NCBI GenBank assembly: GCA_018340805.1
Contig: JACMZG010001913.1
Coordinates: 41,385,694-41,449,693, forward strand
From: Microvelia longipes
Lineage: Eukaryota; Arthropoda; Insecta; Hemiptera; Veliidae
Direction of reading: 5' to 3'
DNA: 64,000 nucleotides
Every line of letters starts with the position of its first letter. Position 1 is the first letter of the stretch. The notes below the pieces were generated by a model. The model saw only the letters and a list, made by a program, of their open reading frames with translations, had not been told where the DNA came from and made no database searches. This document shows positions 12,276 through 24,613 of the stretch, in pieces. A program made the translations under genes and the position numbers.

Positions 12276-12963
12276 AATAAATTTCATGTCTAATAAAACA
12301 TAGACTTGTTTTATTGTATAATAAAACAAGATTATGACAAACGCTGCCATCATTATATTACAATATAAAAAATTCAACAAATCCACTGTCGAAGGACTGG
12401 AGAATAACTACCTAAGGAAGTAGCCTATCTTAAAAATTTAAAATATTTTTTTACCAGTTTATGGCTTTTAGAATCTTTTAATTTTCCTCTCTTTAACATC
12501 ATGAAAAATATGAAGTTGGCATCACCAAATCAAAAAACTTACTTAACAAATAGAAGGCGAAACTTACTTATAATTAGTAGCACAAATTAAAAATGAAAAA
12601 AAAAAATCTCAAATACAACAAGATTTGTTCAATTAAATACTTTTAACAGTAACTAAATTGACCACTTAAATTAATTGGACAAATATAATAAAACAATGTT
12701 TTTTTAAACCTAGAAATAATTGAGAAGTCAAAGCACTAACAATAATATAGTTATTGGTTCCGTCTCGTATCAGATCATTTTATATTATAATTACATTTAG
12801 ATTAATTAAACAAGAATATCTTAAAAAGAATAAGGATTTGTTAATTAGTTTTATTAAAAAGTAACAAGAGTTTATCTGAAGAAAAAAGAGCACCCTAGAA
12901 ATTAGTAAATTTATATATTACATTCAAAACGGTAGCGTTAGAGGAGTTCATCGTATAATGATA

Positions 12964-13195
12964 AATAAAAGTTTCTCCACTTAAATAATTTATTAAAAAA
13001 CAAAGCCGGCTTTCAACCCCAAAAGGTCATCATCAGTGCCTAACAAACAAATAAATATATAATATACATTTATAACATATAAAATAAAAAATATAACATA
13101 ATATATCAGTGTTTGATAGGCACTGATGATGACCTTTTGGGGTTGAAAGCCGGCTTTGTTTTTTTAATAAAGTAATTAAGTGGAGAGACTCTATT
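12964..13195. mobile_element. Fold-back element with 78-bp arms
   Basis: The left arm ends caaagccggctttcaacccc-aaaaggtcatcatcagtgcct. The right arm is its reverse complement, followed by a shared agtggagagact border. About 75 bases of AT-rich loop separate them. Related elements with the atcatcagtgcc core lie at 18.95 and 37.15 kb. Confidence 0.85.
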
Positions 13196-13199
13196 ATTT

Positions 13200-14718
13200 T
13201 TTTATTTATCATTATATATTACAGTTTCAGGGTGGTATTCTAGCACTTAAGGTACAGTAAAATTTATTTCAATGCAAAGAATTGATTAGTGTTTAAAACA
13301 AATACTTTTTTAAGAAGTGCTTTTATAATTTTTATCTTCAAGAGACAAACAAATTCATTTTTAAAAGTCATTATCGAATAATAAATAAATAAACCACAAA
13401 CATAATTAGTACAGGAAACTCATTTTGTGCTCAATAAATAAAATTACAAAAACGATAACAAAAAAAAAACGTATAAAATATTATTCATAAATTAAAAAAA
13501 TTGGGTACGGGGTACCTCGGAACTTTTCCTCATCGTCAGGATTCGCTAAGCTCTTTAATTCAGGATTCGCTAATTTAAAATTGATTATGTCTTCAGACTC
13601 AATTAGGTCGTCCTCAGCCAGAAAATATCAGATTTAATCACAATAGTTACCCATCCACCCACTGACCACTATTTATACAGCTCTATAAAAACGAACCAAC
13701 AAAAAACACCGATATCTCACCCAGTGTTGGAATAAAACTTATTGAACTTGTTTATTCTAGAAAGAAATACACTCATGCCAACTTTCACAACTCAGATGGA
13801 TTATTTCCGATTTTATACTTCTTAAAAATCAGAAAATTAAACCAAATTTATTTTTAAAGAATAAGTTTTAAAAAAACTCATGTATACATTTTTAAATCTT
13901 TTAAAATAAAAAAAAATCCAATTGATTTGAAAGTTGGTAAGAGTGTATTTCAACAAGAGTGTATTATATAGAGAATAATATATTTAAACAATTTAACTAA
14001 AACTGATAATGTGATCCAACTTGACACGATTTTCAAATCAATGAGTTTTATGAATTTTAGCTGAGTCATCAACCCCCTAATAATTTGTTTTTCAGACACC
14101 AACACTAGATCAAGAAAATTATATTTGAGCAGATTACTCTCTAGCAAACACACTGGGAGCTACCATGATATCATACAAACACACACACAGAAACATACAT
14201 ACAAAGAAAACCTTGGCGGTGTTTAGGTTCAAAAGCATTACAATACAATCTTGGTTTCGGAGTTTTACCTACAGTATAAATGAGGAAAAGTAAAAAACAA
14301 ATAAATAACACCTATCTTGAATATCAATAATTTTTTTAAAAAACATATCAATATTATTTAAAAAAAAACATATCAATATTAATTCTTTTAAATGCAAAAA
14401 TTGATTGGAATTTTATTAGAAACCAAACTTCTGTCAACATAACAATGCATCAGCTGTATCACAATGAAAAATGGAATCGTAATAATCAGAAAAGAAAAAG
14501 TTTGAGCGGACAGTACATTTTCCACTGAATCCTTTGTGCTCCAAAGCACGTGCACCAGATAATCTAAGATAGGAATCATGGACCATTGCTGGCTTATCAT
14601 TAAGATGACTTACCCTCACCAAGGTACACTTAAACTCTACCTATCTATATTCAGCATATGTATTCTGACTTGTACGGTGCCATATAGCAATAATAGCTCC
14701 CTGTGGACTCACCAAAGC
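13200..14718. other. AT-rich serpin intron
   Basis: It holds one doubtful exon-like frame (14,388-14,563, discussed under rejected items) and a gggtacggggtacctcgg repeat. Nothing else was recognised. Confidence 0.55.
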
Positions 14719-15480
14719 AATATATTAACCAAGTAGGGAAACTCCTATACATGTATTTCTTACACATGTAAAAAATTTAGACATAGCTTATAGCTGGCTC
14801 AAAAATATAAAAATTTCTAAAATTGGATTAACCGCATATGAGCCCTCTAGGATTTATCTTTTTTGTTTATAATTTTATTGGCAACACTGATAAGTGAAAG
14901 TGAGTTTTACTTTTTATTGTTTTTCTGAAAATTGAATAAACATTAATTCAAAATATTGTATTTAATTAAGTGAAATTGTTAAACATTTAGCTAAAGAAAA
15001 AAAGACACTGTAGTAAAGTTATACTTCGTTTTTATACAATTTTTGATAATATATAGTCAAAAGTTTATTGCTTTGAATATAACTTTCATTACGATTACTA
15101 TGATTATATTTAAACATTTTTGGTTAATTATTCTTACATTCTTGATAACAATTAATATTCTCTTATCTCTTGCAAGAATATAAAAAGTTGAGTAGAACAC
15201 AAATAATGAAAGTTTAATTAGCCGCTCGTTTTAAGTAATTTAAACAAACCTAGTATTGAAAGAATCACTTGACTTTACAATTTAAGCATGAATGTGACAA
15301 AATATATAGCTTACAAAATCATGTTGAGTACTCCTAATAGGATTTTTTCATTTACAAGGATAAAACAAGATGGCTGCGCCCCTAGGAAAATTTGTGAACT
15401 CCCTGGTGGACAAAACGTGAACTACATGCCTTGTACGACAACAGTCACATTTGTTTCCCTACTTGGTTTATATATTCCTT
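14719..15480. mobile_element. TIR element (family 5), copy 1
   Basis: The left end tatattaaccaagtagggaaac is inverted at the right end as gtttccctacttggtttata. The interior matches 29.2-30.0 kb, including aagatggctgcgcc and ctccctggtggacaaaa. No transposase frame is visible, so it is non-autonomous. Confidence 0.8.
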
Positions 15481-16140
15481 TAGGCCTCCAGAGTCCCAGA
15501 GCACAGGTGTCAGAAGTGTTATTATAACCTGACAATTCAGTGTTGTTGAGAACTAAGAAATTTTTGTCTTTTAAAATGTGTTGGCAATCCAACTGTTTTT
15601 TTTTTTTAATTCCAATATGGTGCCAAACACTCAAACATATTATGGTATATCAATTAATTTTTGATCCCCTTTGCTAATTTAAGTAAAAAAAAAAATACAG
15701 ACAATAAATTTTCAATTTCTTACCTTGGCAACACTGAATAGTCATGCTTACGTTTGAAATAAAAATAAACGAGTTGAAAACAAATATTCCTGTAAAAATG
15801 TGACATTTATTTCTAGAAGTTTGTTCAATCATTAGTAAGCCATAATTACATTAGAAAAGGTAACGCTTGGTAACTTTAAACCTCTATGATGTCACCTCAA
15901 CAAGGGAAATTAGTTTGGACAAGTTGGCAACAGTGATTCCAACCATGAACAATTGGCGTGAATCAATTAGGGCCCAGGGGTCTTCCGCAATCACTGCATC
16001 TTAAACTAATAGATATACCATAGACAGGATATAAGTCGAATTTAAACATAACAATCATGATACTTCCTCTATCAGCTGATTCAGTCACATAACATGTATA
16101 CGAGAACAGAAGTTTGGTGCACACTAAATTAAATTTAAAA
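15481..16140. other. 3' flank of terminal exon A
   Basis: AT-rich. No AATAAA on the minus strand lies close to the stop codon of exon A. A 66-codon minus-strand frame overlaps the last bases of the exon in another frame and has no recognisable domain. Confidence 0.5.
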
Positions 16141-16295
16141 TCACAATTCATCCCGAACAGCATTGGTTAACAAAAGTATTTTCCCTGCAAACAATACACA
16201 GCCTGATGCCGTGTGAATAATAGAAAAACCAAACGGGCGGTTAGCGACATACGAGACAGAGTCTTCTAAGCACCTTCGATTCCTTATCGCACAAG
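16141..16295 (-). CDS. Serpin terminal exon A: R-N-R-R loop, RDEL C-terminus
   Basis: A pyrimidine-rich acceptor (attatgtttttatgtag) is followed by CT, completing an Ala codon with the phase-1 hinge exon, then 50 codons and a stop. The loop reads A-C-A-I-R-N-R-R-C-L-E-D. R-N-R-R fits the furin consensus R-x-(K/R)-R, with P1 Arg and P1' Cys if the loop is one residue longer than the 17-residue standard. The body strand is ANRPFGFSII, then CVLFAGKIL, matching serpin (H/R)PFxF and LFxGxI. The protein ends V-R-D-E-L, an ER-retention-like tail. Drosophila Spn4A has a basic furin-type loop and HDEL (known). That this isoform restrains furin-type proprotein convertases in the secretory pathway is inference. 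Confidence 0.85.
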
Positions 16296-17754
16296 CTACA
16301 TAAAAACATAATATCAAATTATAAAAGCGAACTTGTCATCAATGATAAGAATAATTAAATCATTATTACAATTAAAAAAGATATTTTCAACAAAAAAGTA
16401 ATTTTTAATTCAAAGTACCATAAAACAAGGGAAAAATAATAATACAACAGAATATAACTAAAACACTGTTCCAAAAATATGAACTCAATCAATTGTACCA
16501 AATTAATAAAATAATAACAAATCTATATACAGAGGGTGATAAATAATGATAAATAAGATAATTGACACTAAATAAGATAGTGTAGCACTATTTTTGTCTG
16601 TCACTACTATTATCTGTTTTTTTTTAAATGTATTCTTACTATTTTTTATTCTTTATTGTTACTGCTTATAATACCTATTATTTAATAATGATATTATTTT
16701 TTAAAGTCTCAAATCCTGGAGTTTCTAAGAAACTATCAGTTCATATTGAGAATAATTAATATTTACATTATACACAATTAACTGTTAACTGGCTCTAAAA
16801 GTGTAAGGACAAACCCATAGATTTTACACTATTTTAAACAAATCTATTTGCTTTCTATATAAGTTGTATTAAAATATAACACATTTTTATGTTATTAGGC
16901 ATATAACATGTTTTAAGCACTTTCATCTTAGATAGTTAATGTAAAATGGCCTATTCAATATTAATATGTTAAAGATAAATCTATTTTTTTAATAATTTGC
17001 AAAAATCACTATCTTAATTAGGGTAGCCAGGCCTACCAATTTCGGCGGCAAAATCATGATATTGTCACCACTGTCCTGCTAAAATTTTAAACTCTGCCGA
17101 AAATAAAAACAACCCGCTAATACCTACTTTTTGATATTTTTCTACTACTGTGCCAGCATTTTTTATCGGCATTTGGGTTAAACAGCAGCATTTTTAAACA
17201 GCATTTTCAAAAAACAAACTTTTATTAAAATGATTTTATGTGATTTTTTAAATCTATGCACAGGATTTTGAATCCACTTGTTTAACGGTTTAAAGTCAAC
17301 AAGGTACACAACAGAAACATTTTCTTCAGTGTTGTCTTATGATTTTAAATATATAAATCGATTTTGTTACAATCTGTTATTTGTGAATGTAACACAGCTG
17401 AAAAGTGATATTTATTGCTTTAGATATTTATTATTGCGAAATCAATAAATTTATAAAGCTGAAATTATAATGCACAGAGTAATTACATAATCTGCTATTT
17501 TATCTAAAATTATACTTTTAATAAGTAATAAAATCCTCCCTCCTTCTGTTGGCAAGATTTGTCCTGATTGACATAACTAAAATCTAGCAATTCCAGATAT
17601 AATCAAGTGACAGCCCTTCAGCCAAAAAACCAGAGTGCACACAACCACATGCTATTTCTATCAGAATTAACAACTGTAAACTGTAGAATCTAATTTTATA
17701 GGTGCTAAGATATTATAAGTGTGATATTGAATAAATAATTTTTATACTTAATAA
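16296..17754. other. AT-rich serpin intron
   Basis: Nothing recognised on either strand beyond the polypyrimidine tract leading into terminal exon A. Confidence 0.6.
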
Positions 17755-18605
<851 letters not shown>

Positions 18606-18949
18606 AAATGTGAATAAAGATATCAACATGATACCATTGCTACTGGTTTTCAATTTTCTCAAACATGTTTTAACAATTTTCTGCTGTCTTATTACAAACA
18701 AAATTTATATAAATTAGGAAAATAAAATACAATCAAAAAAATATCTAGCAATAACTTAGATTTATATTTAACTTAAATTGTAAAGAGCTTAAGTTAAGTA
18801 AACAAATTATCTATTAAGTAGTTCATATGCTTATTAATCTCTTTGAATGAAAAATTGATAATTTGTTAAATAATTTTTCACAGATTTATACTGATGACGT
18901 GTATGATTTAGAATGAGCACAAGTGGAGTTGTTCATAAATAAAGGGACA

Positions 18950-19270
18950 AAGAAAATTGCCTTTCCGCAAAACAATAATTTATACAGAGCGCTTTCAACC
19001 TAACATGAAGCCATCATGTAGGAGTCTATTATGACTCAGTCGAGTCGAAAAAAAGAGTAGGAAAACTGCTAATTCCACTGTTTGACCTGTATTTACCTTT
19101 AATGTCTTTCTCTAAGCCGTTTTTTTCTTTATGTTATATATGGCACTGATGATGGCCTCATGTTAGGTTGAAAGTGCTTTGAATAAATTATTTATAATTA
19201 TTTATAATATACTTATAATTTAAATATTACTTTGAATAAATTATTGTTTTGGGGAGAGACTCTTTTCTTC
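18950..19270. mobile_element. Fold-back element related to the 13.0 kb copy
   Basis: Arms contain ctttcaacctaacatgaagccatcat and gatgatggcctcatgttaggttgaaag. The outer borders are caaaacaataatttat and ataaattattgttttg. The loop holds about 120 bases of unrelated sequence. Confidence 0.8.
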
Positions 19271-19794
19271 TTTCCTTTAATTATATGTGCATATTTAATT
19301 TAACTCCATCTAAATTACATTTATTGATTATTGATTTAATTCACTCATATTTCTTTCATCTTAAAGTTCGGTAACAAAATTAACATCAATTTATTTTTAG
19401 TACAGAAGACACAAGTTCAATTTGGAGGGTTCATAGTGTTTTTTGGTTCGTTTATCAGTATAATCAGTGAAATTAAGAAAGTAAAAAAAATAAAGACTTA
19501 TAATCGACAATAACAGAATAAATAAAAAGAGACACTACTCGTAAAGTAAGATACATAAGGTAAGTAAACTATGACATTCACATGTGATGATCAAATAATC
19601 TGAGTATTTTGAACATCGTCAAATCTAGACAAACACAAAATCATCTGAAACTACTAACAGAGACGACATGCTTTGGAATCATCAAAAAAACTTTTCAACC
19701 AACTATGAATATTTTGTATAAAAATTAACCCTTAAAAATAAGGTTAATCATGCAGTTTAATTGTTCGTTTTGAGAAGGAATTGGGTTTATAGTA

Positions 19795-19970
19795 TTACAC
19801 AGGGTTGTAATCAGTTGACAGCTTGGAAAAATATTGTGGATCAATCAATAAGGTTGGCCTGTTATGAAATTGTGGGTGTGGTTTAACATCCAGGACTAAC
19901 CTCATTGGCTCCCTTGCATAATTTTCCCACACTATCACTTATCATAATTGTAAGTTACACTACAGGATTA
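19795..19970. mobile_element. MITE family 4, copy 1
   Basis: Ends acacagggttgtaatcagttgacag and cacttatcataattgtaagttaca are imperfect inverted repeats. The core ggttggcctg...gtgtggtttaacatccaggac matches the copies at 24.1 and 41.3 kb. Its TIR (tataacacacggttataatcagttgaca) is related to that of family 2. Confidence 0.7.
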
Positions 19971-20159
19971 TTCAAAAACCATTATCAGCAGTCCTCAAAA
20001 GATATTTTAAACAGATTATTTTTTTAGATCAGAAAGTTAATGCAGGCACTCAAATTAATGGGAATAATCTTTCTCGAGGAGCAAGAAAAAATGAAAAGTC
20101 AACAGGTGTTCAATAAGTTTAAATGTTTTATTATTCTTTGCGTAGAACTCTAGGAGTCA

Positions 20160-20580
20160 CCAGTGGTGTAGTGGGCCTCTGAATTTTTATGAGAGGGATA
20201 AAAATACTGCGTACCACGTCCTTCAGAAGGGACATAAAGCCATAAAGTCCATAAAATTTAGGACCCTTAAAGTAGATTCGTTATAATATCTCCTAGTTCT
20301 AGTCTTGTAGTTTAAAGTGTACGGATGTTTGGTTTAACAGCAAGGGCACGTGTTGTTCCTAGTTTTCACTAGACTATATGAGTCAGTGAAAATATGTATG
20401 ATTGCTTGAAAAAAAAGCATGGGAGTAACCATAGAAACGTATGGCTCTTCTGTCTAGATTAGACGAAATATACCTACACTTGAAATTAAAAGGAGTAGAA
20501 CACTATCTGAGGGAGCTGGCAAAAAGGGCCCAACAACGTGGCCTACTAGCCTGGTAGTTACTACCACTCCTTAGTACTCT
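20160..20580. repeat. Dispersed repeat, copy 2 (inverted)
   Basis: This partner of the 6.93-7.44 kb repeat is bounded by gtgggcctctgaattttta and ggtagttactaccactcc. Divergence is moderate, with several indels, so the insertion is not recent. Confidence 0.75.
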
Positions 20581-20914
20581 ATAGCGTAGAACTCTATAGT
20601 AAAAATTTTAAATTAAAAAAACTAAGAATCACTAGATGTGATCAATCAATCACAATCGCAGATGAGCAATTTTAAAGTGATTTTTAATAATTACATTTTA
20701 AACATTATGTACTTTTTATTTTATTTTTGTTATGTCTGAAGATGGTGTAAAAACCGAAATATATTACAATTTTTAAATTATTTGAGGAACTAAAGTCTAT
20801 ATTTTAACCCTATCATCAACTGGTGTTCCCAGTCACTTTTTAATTAGCTAGAAGCCTGTGAAGTTGTTTTTATACTTACTTTTATATATTTTTTTTTATT
20901 TTGTATTTTTTTTT

Positions 20915-21090
20915 TCAACGGAGGGGAAACGCGACGGCTTCTTGGAGAAAGCTTTATCCCTCGGAATCAAAGCAGCTAACACCCCTAAAAAGGGTTGGCT
21001 CCTGATCATCCGAAGGTTCGTCTACCAAGGATTTCCCGTTGGGAAATAACGGTGACGAAGCCTAGCCCATGGCACTGGTACCATGACTTT
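20915..21090. other. GC-richer island between T tracts
   Basis: About 175 bases of balanced composition lie between two poly-T runs. The plus strand keeps a frame of about 45 codons (EGKRDGFLEKALSLGIKAAN and onward to a stop). I recognise no domain. It could be a retroposed fragment or a SINE-like sequence; nothing supports one choice. Confidence 0.35.
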
Positions 21091-21099
21091 TTTTTATTA

Positions 21100-23594
21100 A
21101 TTAATTAATAATTATTATAATAATAATATTAAAAATTATAAAATAAATAAATATTAAAATAATTATAATTAAAAAATAAAATAATTATTATTTTTAATAA
21201 TTATTTGATATATTTAATATTTTTTTTTATAATTATTTAAAACATCAACAGTATATCATAGCCCCCCTAGCAACAGTGGCAAATAGGAGTTATTTTTTGG
21301 CATTGGTCTACTTGGACCATACAAAAAATATAAATTAATACAAAGCTAGTGTTAATATTTTTCTCCAAGTTTAAATATCTTGTTCAGGCCCAACCACGAG
21401 TCAATGAGTATTTCAGTCAATTAATTTATATTTTTAAATATGATATCGTAGTCAGTATATTTCTTTTATGCTATGTTTAGCTATCCAAACATGACAGGAT
21501 AAGAGCACACTCGTAAAGCGTTTCAGGAAAATATTTCACATTATATTCTTAGGAGACGAGGTATAGAAAATTTTCTAGATACATGGCAAAATGTCATGTA
21601 ACAATAAATACTAAAACAAAAATAGTGAGGCGATGAAAATTTGCTAAATACATGGCAATATGCCATGTAATAAGAAATATTAATAAAACAATAACAATGT
21701 GGCTGCCAAGCGGACACATGGATGCCCCCTGGCCGCAAGAGGCCAGTAGGACCAATGCCGCGTGGCAGTATTTTTCATTGTTCCTACATCTAAGATGTCT
21801 CCCACCCACTGATAATATTACCTACGTAATTATGGTGGACTTTAGTATGACTCACGGTTAAAATCAGTTGACAGTGTTTTCCCAATCTCGATTGAATAGT
21901 TATTTTTATTGGGTGATTTCTTCCCCACTTTATTGAACAGTGGTTTCTAAGCAATGTTCACTGTTTCATTCAATTTTTATTATGTTATACACATTATATT
22001 TAAAATATTTTGATATTTATGAAATCACTGAACATACCATGAAATTATAAAAGATAATAAACAAAAAATTCAATAATAACAACACAATGAAAAATAGTAC
22101 TTGAAAAGTGTAAAAAAAACTTACAATTCAAATAAAAACCAATATTTAGACTTACCATGTTAGAATTATTGAGATTATTTTATACACGAGACATTAATTC
22201 CTTGTGACATTAACACTGATTTAAGTGTTAAAAACATGACAATTAAAAAAAACTATAAAATATATTAATTATGAATATTTTAAAATAATATTAGATATAT
22301 TTTATTGGGAATCAGGTGAAAATTTTCCAGTCGAAGAAGTAAGTAGGGAAATATTGGGCTAGCTATACCTATTACACAAATTAACTTTCTTTTGTCTTAA
22401 CTTCAAAAAATTAAAAATTTTTGGAAAGGGATCAAGAATATATATATATATATATATTATTATTATTTATTTATATGTATATATGTATGAGCGAGAATTT
22501 TATGTCCTATGGACACGATAAAGATTTTGTCTATGGGACACAATAACTTTCGAATGCTTTCTCAGATCAAAATGAAACTTGGTACAAAAATCAGCCTTAT
22601 TTATGTCCTGAACCCATTATCTATTGTTTATGGAATACGTGTGATGTCATTAACCCACAATAATGACCCCACGAACATTTCAAAAAATCACAAATCTTCA
22701 TATTGCGTTTAAATTGGGGTCAGTCTAGAAAGAGATTTAGTAAGCAGGATATTTAAACAGCTAAAATTATAGTGGCAAAGTAAATCTACACTGTCATAAC
22801 GTCTACCTACTTAAAAATACTGTATTTTAAAATCTTAAAAATAATTTTGATTGTCTGCTTCCCCTCATAATACACTAAAATTACACTTCTTAAACATGTA
22901 CAACAAACACTTCTAAGAAAACTTGAACCCCTTTAACCATTTATAGATATTCTAGTATTATAATATCTATAAAAGTTAATGACATTGGTATTAGACCGAC
23001 ACAAATTCATGTTAAATTCTCGAATTACCAATAGGCAATCATACATATGATGTTATTTAAATTAAATTTCATATATTTTTTTTTGAGGTAGTACGTAATT
23101 GAGCACTTTATTGGACTGTTTTTAGGATGAGAAGCCAATCATTATTGTTATAGGAGGTTATTTAGTACTTTTCACCTCCGAGGACAATAATGAATGTAAA
23201 AAAAACTCCTAGGACGTAAAAGTAATTCATATGTTGCCGCCATTACTGTAATGTAGCGTGTTCAAAAAACAATCTGTGTTAAAACTACATGAGTTTTCTT
23301 TAAAAACGTTCATTTTGTTTCTGTTTTTGTTCGTAGACTAATTTTTGTTTCGTTTTTAAAAGGTGTTCTAATTGACAATTTTTGTGTGTTTATTTGTAAA
23401 GCTTTTACATTTTTAAGTAAAAGTGTGAAGCTATGGATGAATTTAATGACGACGATAATACGGAGTTAATAATTTTTGGACGTTTGTTTTTTTTCAATTA
23501 AGTATACAGCGCAGTTTAATGAGTGCTATATTTTTTCATTTTTTTTTATTGAGTGCTTTATTTAATGAGTGCTACTTAAAAAAAAATAGTGTAT
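21100..23594. other. AT-rich serpin intron with repeat fragments
   Basis: At 21.55-21.68 kb the phrase tacatggcaatatgccatgtaa and its variant form a small internal duplication. At 21.85 kb a family 2/4 TIR (cggttaaaatcagttgacag) stands alone. At 22.44 kb there is a short TA run. No coding exon was seen. Confidence 0.55.
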
Positions 23595-23706
23595 GCCATC
23601 CGGCTGAGAATGTCTTTATGTCTTGGCAATTTTTCCCGACTCGCTTTGCTCGTCAGTAAATCTAATTGCCATGACATAAAGACACACTTCTCAGCCTTAT
23701 GGCATA
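23595..23706. repeat. 110-bp hairpin
   Basis: The stem tgccatccggctgagaatgtctttatg...ttggcaattt pairs with aattgccatgacataaagacacacttctcagccttatggca. The loop is about 30 bases and carries the only CG-rich motif (cgactcgctttgctcgtc). It is either a small MITE or a structured RNA segment. No flanking duplication is obvious. Confidence 0.8.
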
Positions 23707-24082
23707 AATAACTATTATATTTTAAATAAAAATTATTTTAAATTTTATTATACTAATAATAATTATTTTATTATTCTATAACTCTTAACTTAACTTCTCT
23801 TCGTTCTTTTAACTTTTCTTTTTCTTCTTCTTTTTTTCTATTTCATATAACTTTAATGTTATATTTAATCCTCATTTCTTTAAGAGTAATTATTATTTAA
23901 TTATATTTTTTATGTTTAAATTTGCAGCTACTGCAAATTAAAATAAAATAAGCAAATTAGCAGCATTAACTTAATTAAATTTTAAAACAGCTGAAGGAAA
24001 TTTCACAATTTAAATGTACAATAATCAAAGACGGACCAGTTTCTCTTTTTATACAAAACTGGTGCCAACAATTATTATCGAC

Positions 24083-24270
24083 AAAGTATAACACACCGTT
24101 ATAAACAGTTGACAGGGTGAGAAAATAATGCGAGGGAGCTAATGAGATCAGTCCTGGGTGTAAAACCACACCCACCATCATACAACCATACATCAGACCA
24201 ACCTCATTGGTTCTTTAACATTATTTTCCCACGCTGTCAACTGATTATAACTGTGTGCAATACTGTAGTA
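24083..24270. mobile_element. MITE family 4, copy 2
   Basis: Left end tataacacaccgttataaacagttgacagggtg pairs with right end cacgctgtcaactgattataactgtgtgcaata. The 72-codon minus-strand frame inside is repeat sequence, not a gene. Confidence 0.8.
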
Positions 24271-24613
24271 TAGAAAGGAACCATGAGTTAATGGGTTTGA
24301 AAATTTAAGAATTAAAATTGATTTAATAAGAAAAATATAGACAGGAACGAATCATTAAAATATTATCACCTAACTTAAATATTTAATTCATATTTTACTC
24401 AAAGAATTTTATAGTCTTATTTATAATCTTAAGTCTGTGTTTTAAGCGTAACACAGACAAACAAGGCAGAAAATTATACTAGATGAACTTTAGTGGTGAA
24501 CTTTACTAGAGGAAGTTTCACCCCCCCCCCCCTGCAGAGATATTGCAGCTTGAAAAAAATGCAAGTTTCCACAGAACATTAGGTAAATAGATTTTTTTAC
24601 AGTTAACGCAAGT

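Noticed and set aside
14388..14563. A fifth possible serpin terminal exon (phase-1 acceptor ctatcttag, frame ending IPINFCI, with SAQTFSFLI and IPFFIVIQ)
   Set aside because: Phase and acceptor fit, but there is no HPF or RPF in the right context and no LFxGxI. At best it is a decayed copy, and I could not support it as an exon.
21541..21861. Overlapping frames with cysteine-rich translations
   Set aside because: They come from an internal duplication of tacatggcaatatgccatg. No domain or conserved cysteine spacing was recognised.
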